From NCBI GenBank assembly GCA_947044405.1, contig CAMRHE010000133.1:3472001-3536000 (forward strand): DNA of 64,000 bases, written 5' to 3'. A program made the translations under genes and the position numbers. The notes below the pieces were generated by a model that had not been told where the DNA came from, made no database searches, and saw only the letters and a program-made list of their open reading frames with translations. Each line of letters begins with the position of its first letter. Positions within the stretch are counted from its first letter, which is position 1. The stretch comes from Leptodactylus fallax. Taxonomy: Eukaryota > Chordata > Amphibia > Anura > Leptodactylidae. Shown in pieces: positions 50,087 to 61,885 of this stretch.

Positions 50087-50758
50087 ATAGGTAGACAGGT
50101 AGAAAAGGATACAATATGGCTGCCTAAAGTGCGGAAACATCTTTGAAGAACGTTTTTGAAGAACATATCTATTAAGAACACGCACAAAGATTAAAGGTTT
50201 GCACATTTTGGAAATCCCTCCCGTTGCATGTTTTGGTGAAATACTATTAAATACGCCTTAAGCCTAAATGGATAGAGAGGCCGATAGTGGATGTCAGTAT
50301 GTCAGGCTACAGGGAAGCATTAAAGGAGAGTTTCACCAGCAGTCAGCATTTTGATTACTCTTATACCTAATCCAAATGGCCTAAAAGATGCAGCCAAGTG
50401 CAAAGTAGTAAAATCTGCTGATCGCAGGAAATTGTGCGGGGAAACCGTTAACTTTAAGTAAAACACCACAAGTCTACTTACATGAGAGGTAATTAACCTA
50501 CTGCCTAAGATAATACCCGCAGTCTATTAGGACTGTGCCGACCATGCAAATCCTATCAAAGCTCGCCGCCAACCTTTTCCTCCAGCAGCTAAAAGGACAG
50601 CGTTCAATAATTACAGGATCGTTCATGTGTTTACTTTTGTAAATGAGAAAGAAAAATATTTAATTATCTTATAATCTTCCCTTAAAATGTATTCTATGTC
50701 CATCACCAGTATAAAGTGTATATACAGAAGTAATCTACACCAAAAAGTTGAGTCTCTT
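50087..50758. other. Non-repetitive stretch, no gene seen
   Basis: Complex sequence without recognised repeats. The part from 50450 to 50690 looks unusually free of decayed repeats. Confidence 0.4.
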
Positions 50759-51475
50759 TGTACATACATTACATTACTTATCCTGTACTGATCCTGAGTT
50801 ACATCCTGTATTATACTCCAGAGCTGTGCTCACTATTCTGCTGGTGCAGTCACTGTGTACATACATTACATTACTTATCCTGTACTGATCCTGAGTTATA
50901 GCCTGTATTATACTCCAGAGCTGCACTCACTATTCTGCTGGTGCAGTCACTGTGTACATACATTACATTACTTATCCTGTACTGATCCTGAGTTATAGCC
51001 TGTATTATACTCCAGAGCTGCACTCACTATTCTGCTGGTGCAGTCACTGTGTACATACATTACATTACTTATCCTGTACTGATCCTGAGTTACATCCTGT
51101 ATTATACTCCAGAGCTGCACTCACTATTCTGCTGGTGCAGTCACTGTGTACATACATTACATTACTTATCCTGTACTGATCCTGAGTTACATCCTGTATT
51201 ATACTCCAGAGCTGCGCTCACTATTCTGCTGGTGCAGTCACTGTGTACATACATTACATTACTTATCCTGTACTGATCCTGAGTTACATCCTGTATTATA
51301 CTCCAGAGCTGCGCTCACTATTCTGCTGGTACAGTCACTGTGTACATACATTACATTACTTATCCTGTACTGATCCTGAGTTATATCCTGTATTATACTC
51401 CAGAGCTGCACTCACTATTCTGCTGGTGCAGTCACTGTGTACATACATTACATTACTTATCCTGTACTGATCCTG
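50759..51475 (+). repeat. 97-bp satellite array B (about 7 copies)
   Basis: Same 97-bp unit and same orientation as array A. It begins at TGTACATACATTAC and stops in the middle of a unit at ACTGATCCTG, so its end points differ in phase from those of A and C. It contains the same GTTATAGCC, GCGCTC and GGTACAG variant positions. Confidence 0.96.
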
Positions 51476-51562
51476 CATTTTTACAACCTTACTACTTTTA
51501 CGACTACTGTCCCTTCAAGGTAATTTTTGTATGATATGAAATGTATGAAAATTCACAATATA

Positions 51563-53163
51563 CAGTGGGGAAAAAAAGTATTTAGTCAGCCACCAATTGT
51601 GCGAGTTCTCCCACTTAAAAAGATGAGGCCGGCCTGTAATTGTCATCATAGGTAGACCTCAACTATGAGAGACAAAATGAGAAAACATATCCAGAAAATC
51701 ACATTGTCTGATTTTTAAAGAATTGATTTGCAAATTATGGTGGAAAATAAGTATTTGGTCACCTACAAACAAGCAAGATTTCTGGCTCTCACAGACCTGT
51801 AACTTCTCCTTTAAGAGGCTCCTCTGTCCTCCACTCATTACCTGTAGTAATGGCTCCTGTTTGACCTTGTTATCAGTATAAAAGACACCTGTCCACAACC
51901 TCAGACAGTCACACTCCAAACTCCACTATGGTGAAGACCAAAGAGCTGTGGAAGGACCAGAAACAAAATGGTAGCCCTGCACCAGGCTGGGAAGACTGAA
52001 TCTGCAATAGGCAAGCAGCTTGGTGTGAAGAAATCACCTGTGGGAGCAATAATTAGAAAATGGAAGACATACAAGACCACTGATAATCTCCCTCCATCAG
52101 GGGCTCCACGCAAGATCTCACCCCGTGGGGTCAAAATGATCACAGGAACGGTGAGCAAAAATCCCAGAACCACACGGGGGGACCTAGTGACTGACCTGCA
52201 GAAAGCTGGGACTAACGTAACAAAGGCTACCGTCAGTAACACACTACGCCGCCAGGGACTCAGATCCTGCAGTGCCAGACGTGTCCCCCTGCTTAAGCCA
52301 GTACATATCCGGGCCCGTCTGAAGTCTGCTAGAGAGCATTTGGATGTTCCAGAAGAGTATTGGGAGAATGTCATATGGTCAGATGAAACCAAAGTAGAAC
52401 TGTTTGGTAGAAACACCACTCGTGGTGTTTGGAGGAGAGTGAATGCTGAGTTGCATCCAAAGAACACCATACCTACTGTGAAGCATGGGGGGTGGCAACA
52501 TCAGGCTTTGGGGCTGTTTCTCTACAAAGGGACCAGGACGACTGATCCGTGTACATGAAAGAATGAATGGGGCCATGTATCGTGAGATTTTGAGTGCAAA
52601 CCTCCTTCCATCAGCAAGGGCATTGAAGATGAAACGTGGCTGGGTCTTTCAGCATGACAATGATCCCATGCACACCGCCAGGGCAACAAAGGAGCGGCTT
52701 CGTAAGAAGCATTTCAAGGTCCTGGAGTGGCCTAGCCAGTCTCCAGATCTCAACCCCATAGAAAACCTTTGGAGGGAGTCGAAAGTCTGTTTTGCCCAGT
52801 GACAGCCCCAAAACATCCCTGCTCTAGAGGAGATCTGCATGGAGGAATGGGCCAACATACCAGCAGCAGTGTGTGCCAACCTTGTGAAGACTTACAGAAA
52901 ACGTTTGACCTCTGTCATTGCCAACAAAGGAAATATAACAAAGTATTGAGATGAACTTTTGTTATTGACCAAATACTTATTTTCCACCATAATTTGCAAA
53001 TAAATTCTTTAAAAATCAGACAATGTGATTTTCTGGATTTGTTTTCTCACTTTGTCTCTCATAGTTGAGGTCTACCTATGATGACAATTACAGGCCAGCC
53101 TCTTCTTTTCAAGTGGGAGAACTTACACAATTGGTGGCTGACTAAATACTTTTTTCCCCACTG
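51563..53163 (+). mobile_element. Full-length Tc1-like transposon, 1601 bp, second family
   Basis: Starts CAGTGGGGAAAAAAAGTATT and ends AATACTTTTTTCCCCACTG, flanked by TA (51561-51562, 53164-53165). The inverted repeats extend about 200 bp. Inner sites (AAATAAGTATTTGGTCACC near 51747; GACCAAATACTTATTTTCC near 52967) again give an IR/DR layout. The family differs from the 45.7-kb element in termini and transposase. This terminus resembles Tc1-like elements widespread in salmonids and frogs (memory, not a search). Confidence 0.95.
51928..52949 (+). pseudogene. Tc1-like DD34E transposase with two frameshifts and one nonsense codon
   Basis: ATG at 51928 (MVKTKELWKD) is followed by a frame change near 51955, apparently a 2-bp loss. 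The next frame (to about 52490) holds the helix-turn-helix region (ESAIGKQLGVKKSPVGAIIR) and the first catalytic Asp ([14 protein letters not shown]). One extra G in the run near 52486 shifts the frame again. The third frame holds [16 protein letters not shown], the second Asp in [12 protein letters not shown] and the Glu in [16 protein letters not shown] at 52800-52802 replaces a probable CGA arginine codon, and the frame then continues from [16 protein letters not shown] to the true stop at 52947-52949. All three catalytic residues persist, but no functional protein is possible. Confidence 0.93.
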
Positions 53164-53165
53164 TA

Positions 53166-54098
53166 CATAACAGAGACAAAAAATTCAGATAAACATAGAA
53201 TTGAATGGAATAAATTAATAGTGAATTATTCAAACAATAAAATTGTCTCGGTGGGGCAAAGTCTAACAGAAATGTTAGGGGCATTCGGCAGAAATCCATA
53301 CTTAGTTGACTACATTTTTGTTAGTACTGCCGGTTTGCCAATTAGCCCTCTTGGGGAAGGCCGTGGATGAGCCATACATGAAGTTATGGAGGCACTGAGG
53401 CGGAAAAGCCCAAAAAAGACATTAGAACGAGAAATGTAACAGTATGGCGGTTATTTTATATCTCCTCCCTGGTACATCTATGAATTTCGGGAAATGACTA
53501 TTGTGCTCGGCGACACACGACGTGTGACCTCTTTCCATCACTTTTTATGACTTTATTATACAATTTATTTACCATCCGCTATTGTCTGTTGTCATTTTTA
53601 ATTTTTCTAGGCTTCTCAAAAATTGCAAAAACATCTCTTGGGTTCTACATAGAAAACTGTATACACAGCCTGAAAAAAATGAAGCTCATTAGTCGGGTCT
53701 TCTGGTCTGTGTGTTTATATTATAAACTCAAAAATATCTCGTCTCTACGAGTCTCCGGTGCCCCACATTGCACATCGCCGAATTAATGGCTCATCAATGC
53801 TATGGCAATTAGGTACAAGCATTCAGCATAAACCGCCACGATGTAGGATGCCCTCTGGTTCACCCTTATGCTGTCATCTGGACCCATGGTTTACTGGTGA
53901 ACGCCTAGCGCACAATTACATACATTATTAATTCTTTTGGACTACGCTGGATGTAGAAATAAAATATAATGAATATCACAGTGAACGTCTAGGGCTATGT
54001 TCACAAGAGGTATAATGGGAAAGAACTGCTCAACAATTACAACAATGCACAGTGTTAATTTACACACAATGTTGAACAACTTTTTAAATATATTTCTC
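53166..54098. other. No gene recognised
   Basis: Mixed sequence between the second Tc1 element and array C, without exon or repeat signature. Confidence 0.4.
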
Positions 54099-55129
54099 AT
54101 ACTGATCATGCGTTACATCCTGTATTATACTCCAGAGCTGCGCTCACTATTCTGCTGGTGCAGTCACTGTGTACATACATTACATTACTTATCCTGTACT
54201 GATCCTGAGTTACATCCTGTATTATACTCCAGAGCTGCGCTCACTATTCTGCTGGTGCAGTCACTGTGTACATACATTACATTACTTATCCTGTACTGAT
54301 CCTGAGTTACATCCTGTATTATACTCCGGAGCTGCGCTCACTATTCTGCTGGTGCAGTCACTGTGTACATACATTACATTACTTATCCTGTACTGATCCT
54401 GAGTTATATCCTGTATTATACTCCAGAGCAGCACTCACTATTCTGCTGGTGCAGTCACTGTGTACATACATTACATTACTTATCCTGTACTGATCCTGAG
54501 TTACATCCTGTATTATACTCCAGAGCTGCACTCACTATTCTGCTGGTGCCGTCACTGTGTACATACATTACATTACTTATCCTGTACTGATCCTGAGTTA
54601 CATCCTGTATTATACTGCAGAGCTGCACTCACTATTCTGCTGGTGCAGTCACTGTGTACATACATTACATTACTTATCCTGTACTGATCCTGAGTTACAT
54701 CCTGTATTATACTCCAGAGCTGCGCTCACTATTCTGCTGGTGCAGTCACTGTGTACATACATTACATTACTTATCCTGTACTGATCCTGAGTTACATCCT
54801 GTATTATACTCCAGAGCTGCACTCACTATTCTGCTGGTGTAGTCACTGTGTACATACATTACATTACTTATCCCGTACTGATCCTGAGTTACATCCTGTA
54901 TTATACTCCAGAGCTGTGCTCACTATTCTGCTGGTGCAGTCACTGTGTACATACATTACATTACTTATCCTGTACTGATCCTGAGTTACATCCTGTATTA
55001 TACTCCAGAGCTGCACTCACTATTCTGCTGGTGCAGTCACTGTGTACATACATTACATTACTTATCCTGTACTGATCCTGAGTTACATCCTGTATTATAC
55101 TCCAGAGCTGTGCTCACTATTCTGCTGGT
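54099..55129 (+). repeat. 97-bp satellite array C (about 10-11 copies)
   Basis: Same unit and orientation as A and B. The first unit is slightly diverged (ACTGATCATGCGTTACATCC); the array ends mid-unit at CTGCTGGTA. Every complete unit is 97 bp, so it is more regular than array A. Confidence 0.96.
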
Positions 55130-55194
55130 AGAATAGTCCTGTTCCCTGTAGCATGTGGAGTGAAGGCTTACCCAATACTCACTGACTTTAATGG

Positions 55195-55410
55195 GGTTGT
55201 TAGGATTAGAAAACATTGCTGCTTTCCTCCAACAACCACATCATATCTGCCCATAGGTTGTCCCTTGTATTGCCTCTCAGCTCCAGTAGAGTGAATAGGG
55301 CTGAGCTGCAGTACCACGTACAACCTGTGAACAGCTTTGGTGCTATTCTTGGAAGAACTCAGGCATATTTAATACAATTAACACTTTTAAGATTTCCCAA
55401 AAGACCCTCG
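55195..55410. mobile_element. GCGCCAC-family MITE, diverged
   Basis: GGGGTTGTTAGGATTAGAAA, ACATTGCTGCTTTCCTCCAA, GTATTGCCTCTCAGCTCC and the inverse GGGCTGAGCTGCAGTACCAC, ending GCTATTCTTGGAAGAA. Termini are not clean. Confidence 0.55.
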
Positions 55411-56404
55411 ACAGGAACGTGCTGGAACTGAGCAATTTCTGCTAAAATTTGCGCCCTCTCCATAAGCCATCATTAGAGCAGCAGTCGATGTATTTTCTAG
55501 TATAAGGAGACCCGCGCCTTGTGTCTGCTGCAAGCTATACTTAATTTCTTTACTGAGTGCTCAGGTTAACATAGCAGCTCATTTGGAGGCAGCACTCGGC
55601 CTCAGACATGGATCGCAGGTACGCCGCTGTTTTCTCTTTCCATTTTATAGAAAATTGAAAGATTTAATGCAGGTAACGGGGGGTACAGATTACGGGGGAC
55701 GCAGCGGGGTCCACGGGAAGAGATGCACAGAACATGTACCTAACTGGACGTTGCTGTGAGCTCGACCTGTTTGCCTTGTTATTTCAAGGTTTCTGACGCC
55801 ACACGAAATGAACAAAAGGACTCCCCGCCGAGGTGCAATCACTTCGAGGTGAAAGTAAAATGACAGTGTGTAGGAATGGCTGCCTTAAAGCTGTGACCTA
55901 TTTCCTCCTGCGGCTGCAGGCTGCAAAGATTTAACGCGTTTCAGGCGGGCGTAGCGATAGTCGGGGTAAATGTAACCACAGCACATTCCATGGGATTAAC
56001 ATTTCCTTCCATCATCCTGTTTAATGACTATTGTTTTTTTTATTTTATTTTGATTTATTTTTTAAAATTTTTTAACTTTTTTTTTTTTTTTGAGGGGGGG
56101 AAATATACAGTGTAATGTTTTTTAATAGAAAACACGATACAGTGCTGAATATATGTGATGGATATCGCCAGTGACCGAAAGACTTGGGCTCTGTTCACAC
56201 TGCTGGATGATTTTTGTTATAATGGAAACCATGCGGTCAGTGCCAGAAAGGGCCATAGCTATACGGGATGCAGTAGTAGTAGTCGCCACCAGCCCTTGGA
56301 CCCTGAATGGACCGAAAGGTCCCAATACCAAATCTCACCATATGCTGCAATAAAAAGCGACAGCACAACTGACCCACACTGCAGATTTTTATTATTTTTT
56401 TTTA
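55411..56404. other. Non-repetitive stretch, no gene seen
   Basis: 55540-56000 is complex and free of obvious repeats. Poly-T rich at 56030-56090. GGCTCTGTTCACACTGC near 56187 is a MITE-like end. Confidence 0.4.
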
Positions 56405-56772
56405 ATGATCATCCTCAGGATATATGATCGATATGGGCCCGGCACCCGGACTGATCATCCGGTGCTCAGCCGTTTCCAGCACCCATCCAATACACAATAT
56501 GGAGCAGGATGCAGAAAGCTCCATCTGTAGTATAGTGGCCGGGTGCCAGTACTGCAGCTCAGCTACCACTGATTTCAATGGGAGCTGAGCTGCGGTGAAG
56601 GCGCAGGTCCGCTAAACAATGGATGGAGCTTTCTGCTTCCGGCCCCGTATTATATACTGGACGGGTTCCGGGAGTGGCAGGGGTCGGGTATCAGCCCCCT
56701 ATCGATCATATATTTAGGGTCTATCCTGAGGATAGTCTATAAAAAAAAAAAATAAGCCCGGATAACCCCTTT
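56405..56772. mobile_element. Palindromic MITE, right end intact
   Basis: Arms: ATCATCCTCAGGATATATGA with ATCGATATGGGC against CCTATCGATCATATATTTAG with ATCCTGAGGATAG, closing with GATAACCCCTTTAA. The inner CAGCTCAGCT...GATTTCAATGGGAGC palindrome is shared with the TTAA MITE family. Confidence 0.65.
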
Positions 56773-57602
56773 AATGCAACACAAAGGTTACAAGCAGAGG
56801 AAGAGCCATTGTGATTCCAACGGGAATAAACCCATAGCTGAATTTCCATCATGGAATTTAAGCAGCAGACTCATGCCGTGTGGACATACCCCAAGGCCCC
56901 ATGGGCTGGAAAATCTGGTCTGTACATTATCCAGAGATCCATTCCAGAGATTGTGATTCCTTGTATCCCAGTGATTTATGATACTTGGAGTCCCTGTTTG
57001 CCGGCAGCCTTACTGTCCTGTACTCCATACAGCATGGACAGTAGAGCCATAATCCACTGCCACTGGTAGCAGCTTACTCCACTCGCTCCATACAGAGTAC
57101 GTGCATGCTCGGCTGAGTTGAGCATTCATGTGGATGTGGGGAGTCACAAAGAATAACTGATGAACATGTATTTAGCCAATGGCTAGTCAAGGCATATGGC
57201 CACTTTTAGCTCTCATCAAAAGAGTAACCTACTGTCTACGTGAAAGGACCAAAGATTACCAATAGGATCATCTAAATACCAAAGTCAACAATGTAACCAA
57301 ACCACAATAACTAGATGCAACCTCAACAAGAAGCACGCCCAACCAATATACAGTCATGGTCTACTATGGTCTAATAAAACGTTAACTCCTACACTACAAA
57401 AATATTCTGCCACATTATCTAGCATTGCATGAATCTGGTCCAATGTCATGAGCGTCCATACAAAGTATCAACAAAGTGTGAACGTGCAATCTAAAAATAA
57501 GTATATAATATCTCAGAATCATCATATTTTTTAAATCAGGAAAACCCATGAATCGATGACCACTGAACAAACACAAAAAAAAGAAACTTTTTGAAATTTT
57601 AC
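56773..57602. other. Intron sequence downstream of the cadherin exon
   Basis: Starts (reading leftwards) with the GTAAAA donor of the minus-strand exon. Nothing recognisable as a gene or named repeat was seen. The small open frames here lack any domain signature. Confidence 0.55.
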
Positions 57603-57917
57603 CTGTTTTGGCATTGATGGCAAAGAAGTTCTGAGGGTTCCCACTTGTGATCTTGTAGGTCAACTTATCGCTGGTGTTTGAATCGGGGTCTACAGCCTGG
57701 ACCTGGAGCACGGACACGTCTTTAGGGGAATTCTCCATGATGGTAGGATAGTATATGGGTTGTGAAGTCAGAGGAGCGTTATCATTGACATCTTCCACTT
57801 CAATGTAAACCTCAATGGTGGAGAAGAGAGGGACAACCCCTCGGTCAGTGGCATAGATTGTGAGCCAGTATGAGTTGGTGGTTTCTTTATCGAGGACATC
57901 TGCCGTGTAGATGACTC
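57603..57917 (-). CDS. fat3: Internal exon of a FAT-family giant protocadherin (extracellular cadherin repeats)
   Basis: A 105-codon internal exon. FAT proteins are single-pass membrane cadherins with about 34 extracellular repeats, acting in cell adhesion and planar polarity. On the minus strand a pyrimidine-rich acceptor (TTCTTCTCTTGCAG) precedes base 57917, and the donor CAG/GTAAAA follows base 57603. Both junctions are phase 1 (2 nt + 104 codons + 1 nt), so the exon is symmetric. Counting from the split Gly codon, the cadherin signatures are LDKE (9-12), ATDRG (23-27), the calcium-binding linker DVNDNAP (43-49), ENSP (62-65), DPD (77-79) and SGN (92-94). It therefore holds the second half of one repeat and the first half of the next. 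The stretch [13 protein letters not shown] resembles vertebrate FAT3 as I remember it, with FAT1 the next best; the isolated exon also suits FAT3, known for very long introns. The open frame continues past both junctions only by chance. Family assignment is strong; the paralogue is about 70% sure. Confidence 0.92.
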
Positions 57918-58232
57918 CTGCAAGAGAAGAATACAAAAATATGGTTGGGTTAGTGTACGATAAGTAAAAAAATCATTATCTGTCTATGATCTCAGAGGGT
58001 CCAAGGATGAGTCAAGGACCAGTCATGGTTCACATTCTTAGCCAAAGTTACTCTACCAAAGGAGCTAATGGATGACTTACAGAAGCCTCACGTACCAATT
58101 GACTACAATTATTAAAGGGTGGTGGCACACGCAACATCCCGAATGGTGTCAGGACCCAGGGCAGTAGTGTCCATAGCTCTACAAGAACCAAGAGTGAGGA
58201 GGGTAAATATATGGTCTGGTCTGGAGTCTATT
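57918..58232. other. Intron sequence upstream of the cadherin exon
   Basis: Begins with the polypyrimidine tract and AG acceptor of the minus-strand exon. I see no second exon or recognisable repeat. Intron status is inferred from the splice site. Confidence 0.6.
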
Positions 58233-58860
58233 ATAATAGGGGGTCTGTGCTCAGAATATATTTAGGGGATCTGGTCAAGAGTCTGGTCTGGGGTCTGACA
58301 AGATAGAGGGGATTTGACTTGGGGTCTGATATTAATAAAGAAGAGTCTGAATATATTTAAGGGGCCAAGTCTGGGGACTGAAATAATTTAGGGGTCTTAT
58401 ATTAATATAGAGAGTCTGACTATATTAAGGGAGTCTAGTCTGGGGTTTAAAATAATTTTTGGGTCTGATACTAATATAGAGAGTCTGAATATATTTGGTG
58501 ATCTGATCTGGGGTGTATGATTTAGTTAGAGTCTGATATTATTGTAGGGGTCTGAATACATTTAGGGGGGGTCTTGTCAGGGTTCTGATATTAATATATG
58601 AATATGATTGAGGATTTCGTTTTAATACTGGGGGTCTAAATATATTTAGCCATGCCCTTTTATATAAGCCATGATGAATATATTTGAGGATCTGCTCTAG
58701 GGTCTGAAATTAATTTAGGAGTCTAGTTTTTGGGTCTGATATTATTATGGGGGACTGAATGCCTTTAGAGGGTCTTTCTGGGTTTTGATATTAATATATG
58801 TATGTGTTTGGAGGTCTGATTTTAATTCTGGGGGTCTAAATTTATTTATGTACCTTTTCT
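58233..58860 (+). repeat. Degenerate tandem array, about 69-bp unit
   Basis: Repeats of GGGTCTGATATTAATATAGA, GAGTCTGAATATATTTAGGG and TCTAGTCTGGGGTCTGA in order across roughly eight units, diverging toward the right. Confidence 0.75.
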
Positions 58861-60265
58861 CAGCTATGTGTTTGCTATTTTACAGTTATTCCTTGCAGAA
58901 ACCAGTGTGTTTGCTATTTTACAGTTGCTCCTTGCAAAAACCAGTAGTAGTAATAATGGATGGGGAGAAATGGAAAATGTGCTGCAGCCATAATGGGGTT
59001 ATTAGCAGAAGAAAAACTGATAGGACTCCATATATGAAGACTTATACAGTCATAGAACAGACTGCCCACCAAGACCCTGCACATATTTTAACTTTTGATG
59101 AAAACTCAGGTACCCTTTAAGTATCATCCTGTGAAGGGCTCTTGCCGTTTGGCATCTTTGTGGTTAGACCCCACTCATCAAAAGTGAAAAATAAGCTGTC
59201 AAGGGGTAACCCCATAACAAGCCACTTCCTTAGAGCATAGTTATAAAGGATCTAATGGCTTCCCTCCTATAGACCTAATTCACATTGTACAAATATTCCC
59301 ATGTGGGTATTCAGGGATGGTAGTTCCTCGGTTCCCTGTATCAGATAATATAATGGCTACGGTATTTTATTCCTCCATACCGTATTATTTCCAAGTGGTG
59401 AAAACATTTTATATAGAGCTCTCCAATGCTATAATAAGAGACTTTTGGCCGCGGTGGCTGCTTCAGAACTGATGTATTAGACTCTACATATACAGGAAGC
59501 AGCCGGCAGAAAATCCTGACAAGCTCATGACCTACACTTGCTATACTCTCTAATGGGAATTCGAAGCTTCCAGATGCCTCTATAATCCAGAGAGTCTCCA
59601 GCCCAGATATATATTAGAAAGCAGAGAGAAACCATAGAAGTAGACACAACTCAGGAACGTGTTCGGCTAATATCCCGGTGTCTGTGGGAAAGGGAAGGGA
59701 TTATGGGTAATGCTCTGGTCTGGTAACCTAAGCTCACTACATGAATGTTTCAGCTGTCACACGCTATCCCTGACCAATAACACGGTGACGTGCGTGACGG
59801 CTATCCACACTTAATCACTTCCACACTTGCACAAACAGGATCTGCTCCATAGATCTGCTCCATAGACTCTCAATGACAAGGACATTTACTGTGCATTATA
59901 TGAGCTGCAGAGCTCCGCAGTATAAAGGAATTGCTTATTTTGGTTCTCCTTCCAAGGTATCCGATGGCCAAAGAGGGACACATTATTTTATATTACGCCG
60001 CACTTCTTGTCCTGTGTGTTCACGGAGTCACACGTGTCCATATATCAAATGCTAACAGTAATGAAACGCTGTAAAAATGCTGCTTATATTATACACACAA
60101 TATCAGTATTACATGTGGTAAATCACCCCCTCCTCCTCCTCCTCCTCCCACTACACAGAGACGTACAACAAGCAAGGGAATGACAAGTAGCCCAGAGGAA
60201 AACTGTAATACCGCACTATACAGAATATAAAAAGCTTGTGATTACTGTATATTAGTCTCTTATAT
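58861..60265. other. No gene; short repeats only
   Basis: A tandem pair TGTGTTTGCTATTTTACAGT occurs at 58867 and 58907. A (CTC)n run lies at 60126-60150. No exon recognised. Confidence 0.4.
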
Positions 60266-61195
60266 ACACAGGGACAATACACACAGTGATGTCACAGTAC
60301 AGTGATAATACACACAGTGATGTCACAGTACAGGGATAATACACACACGGATGTCACAGTACAGGGATAATACACACACACACTACACAACAAACACACA
60401 CAGGGATAATATACACACTGATGTCACAGTACAGGGATAATACACACAGTGATGTCACAGTACAGGGATAATACACACAGTGATGTCACAGTACAGGGAT
60501 AATACACACAGTGATGTCACAGTACAGGGATAATACACACAGTGATGTCACAGTACGGGGATAATAACCAGTGATGTCACAGTACAGAGATAATACACAC
60601 AGTGATGTCACAGTACAGGGATAATACACACAGTGATGTCACAGTACAGGGATAATACACACAGTGATGTCACAGTACAGAGATAATACACACAGTGATG
60701 TCACAGTACAGAGATAATACACACAGTGATGTCACAGTACAGGGATAATACACACACGGATGTCACAGTACAGGGATAACATACACACAGCGATGTCACG
60801 GTACAGGGATAATACACACAGTGATGTCACAGTACAGAGATAATACACACAGTGATGTCACAGTACAGAGATAATACACACAGTGATGTCACAGTACAGG
60901 GATAATACACACAAAAAGTGATGTCACAGTACAAATAGACACAGTGTGTCATAGTACAGATATAATACACACAGTGATGTCATAGTACAGTGATAATACA
61001 CACAGTGATGTCACAGTACAGGGATAATATACACAGTGATGTCACAGTACAGGGATAATACACACAGTGATGTTACAGTACAGGGATAATACACACAGTG
61101 ATGTCACAGTACAGGGATAATACCAGGAAAAAAAAAATACACACAGTGATGTCACAGTACAGGGATAATACACACAGTGATGTCACAGTAGTGGG
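60266..61195 (+). repeat. 31-bp minisatellite carrying a CRE-like motif
   Basis: About 27 copies of GTGATGTCACAGTACAGGGA with TAATACACACA. Each unit contains the palindrome GTGATGTCAC-like core (TGATGTCA, one base from the CREB/ATF site). Minor variants are CGGATGTCAC and CAGAGATAAT. A CA-rich interruption lies near 60370-60400. Confidence 0.92.
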
Positions 61196-61709
61196 ATTAT
61201 ATACATGGTGAAACAACAGAACAGGGATGATGTTCCTACATCTTGGGGCCTACATTCTCAATAATACCAAACATAGTAGTAGTATAACATTAACACCCCA
61301 CTTTGGAGCTTTTACTTCCCCAGTAGGATGTCTACAGCAATAAAGTAAAATAATCATTGTGCTTGTAATTTCTTCTTATCTGCTATTATCTTGATAGTTT
61401 TGGACCACCCTGAGTGTTATCAGTATCAGAGGGGAGACTACGCAGATCTTTATCTATAACACATATCTGCATCGTGTTAGTCCATGGCAATATACAAAGC
61501 TCTGCTACATAGGGGTGATGCATATCTCTGAAAGACAAGGTTGTAAAATTCCTATTGAACCCATATACATTTCCATAGGAATGACTGCTAAGGATCAACT
61601 TTACTACCTGACAACACAGGTCTGGTGAAAGTGATTTCAATGAATGACATGAATGAGAACAGACTGGCTACAATGTCAGTAACGTCACAGTCGGCCTCTT
61701 CACTGAATA
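61196..61709. other. No gene recognised
   Basis: No repeat family or exon was recognised after the 31-bp array. Confidence 0.4.
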
Positions 61710-61885
61710 CCAAACACAGCGCCATACATTGTGTAGTGGCTGTGCCTGGTATTGCACCTCTCCATTCACTTGACTGGAACTGAACTGCGGAAGGACCTTG
61801 TGATCATGTGACATCAGTCACTATGAAGAAGCTGCATACTGATGACCTATCCTATGGATAAGTCTGAGGTGCCTTAAAGTGTTTT
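61710..61885. mobile_element. TTAA-type MITE fragment
   Basis: CACAGCGCCATACATTGTGT, GGCTGTGCCTGGTATTGCAC, CTGATGACCTATCCTATGGA and terminal GCCTTAAAG are modules of the 5071-5423 family. The left arm is missing. Confidence 0.55.

Noticed and set aside
57918..57936. Extension of the cadherin open frame upstream to a methionine
   Set aside because: The extra residues translate the polypyrimidine tract of the splice acceptor; the exon starts at 57917.
60266..61195. Regular direct repeats that might suggest a CRISPR array
   Set aside because: The repeats are contiguous without unique spacers, there are no cas genes, and the context is vertebrate. The same applies to the 26-46 bp arrays.
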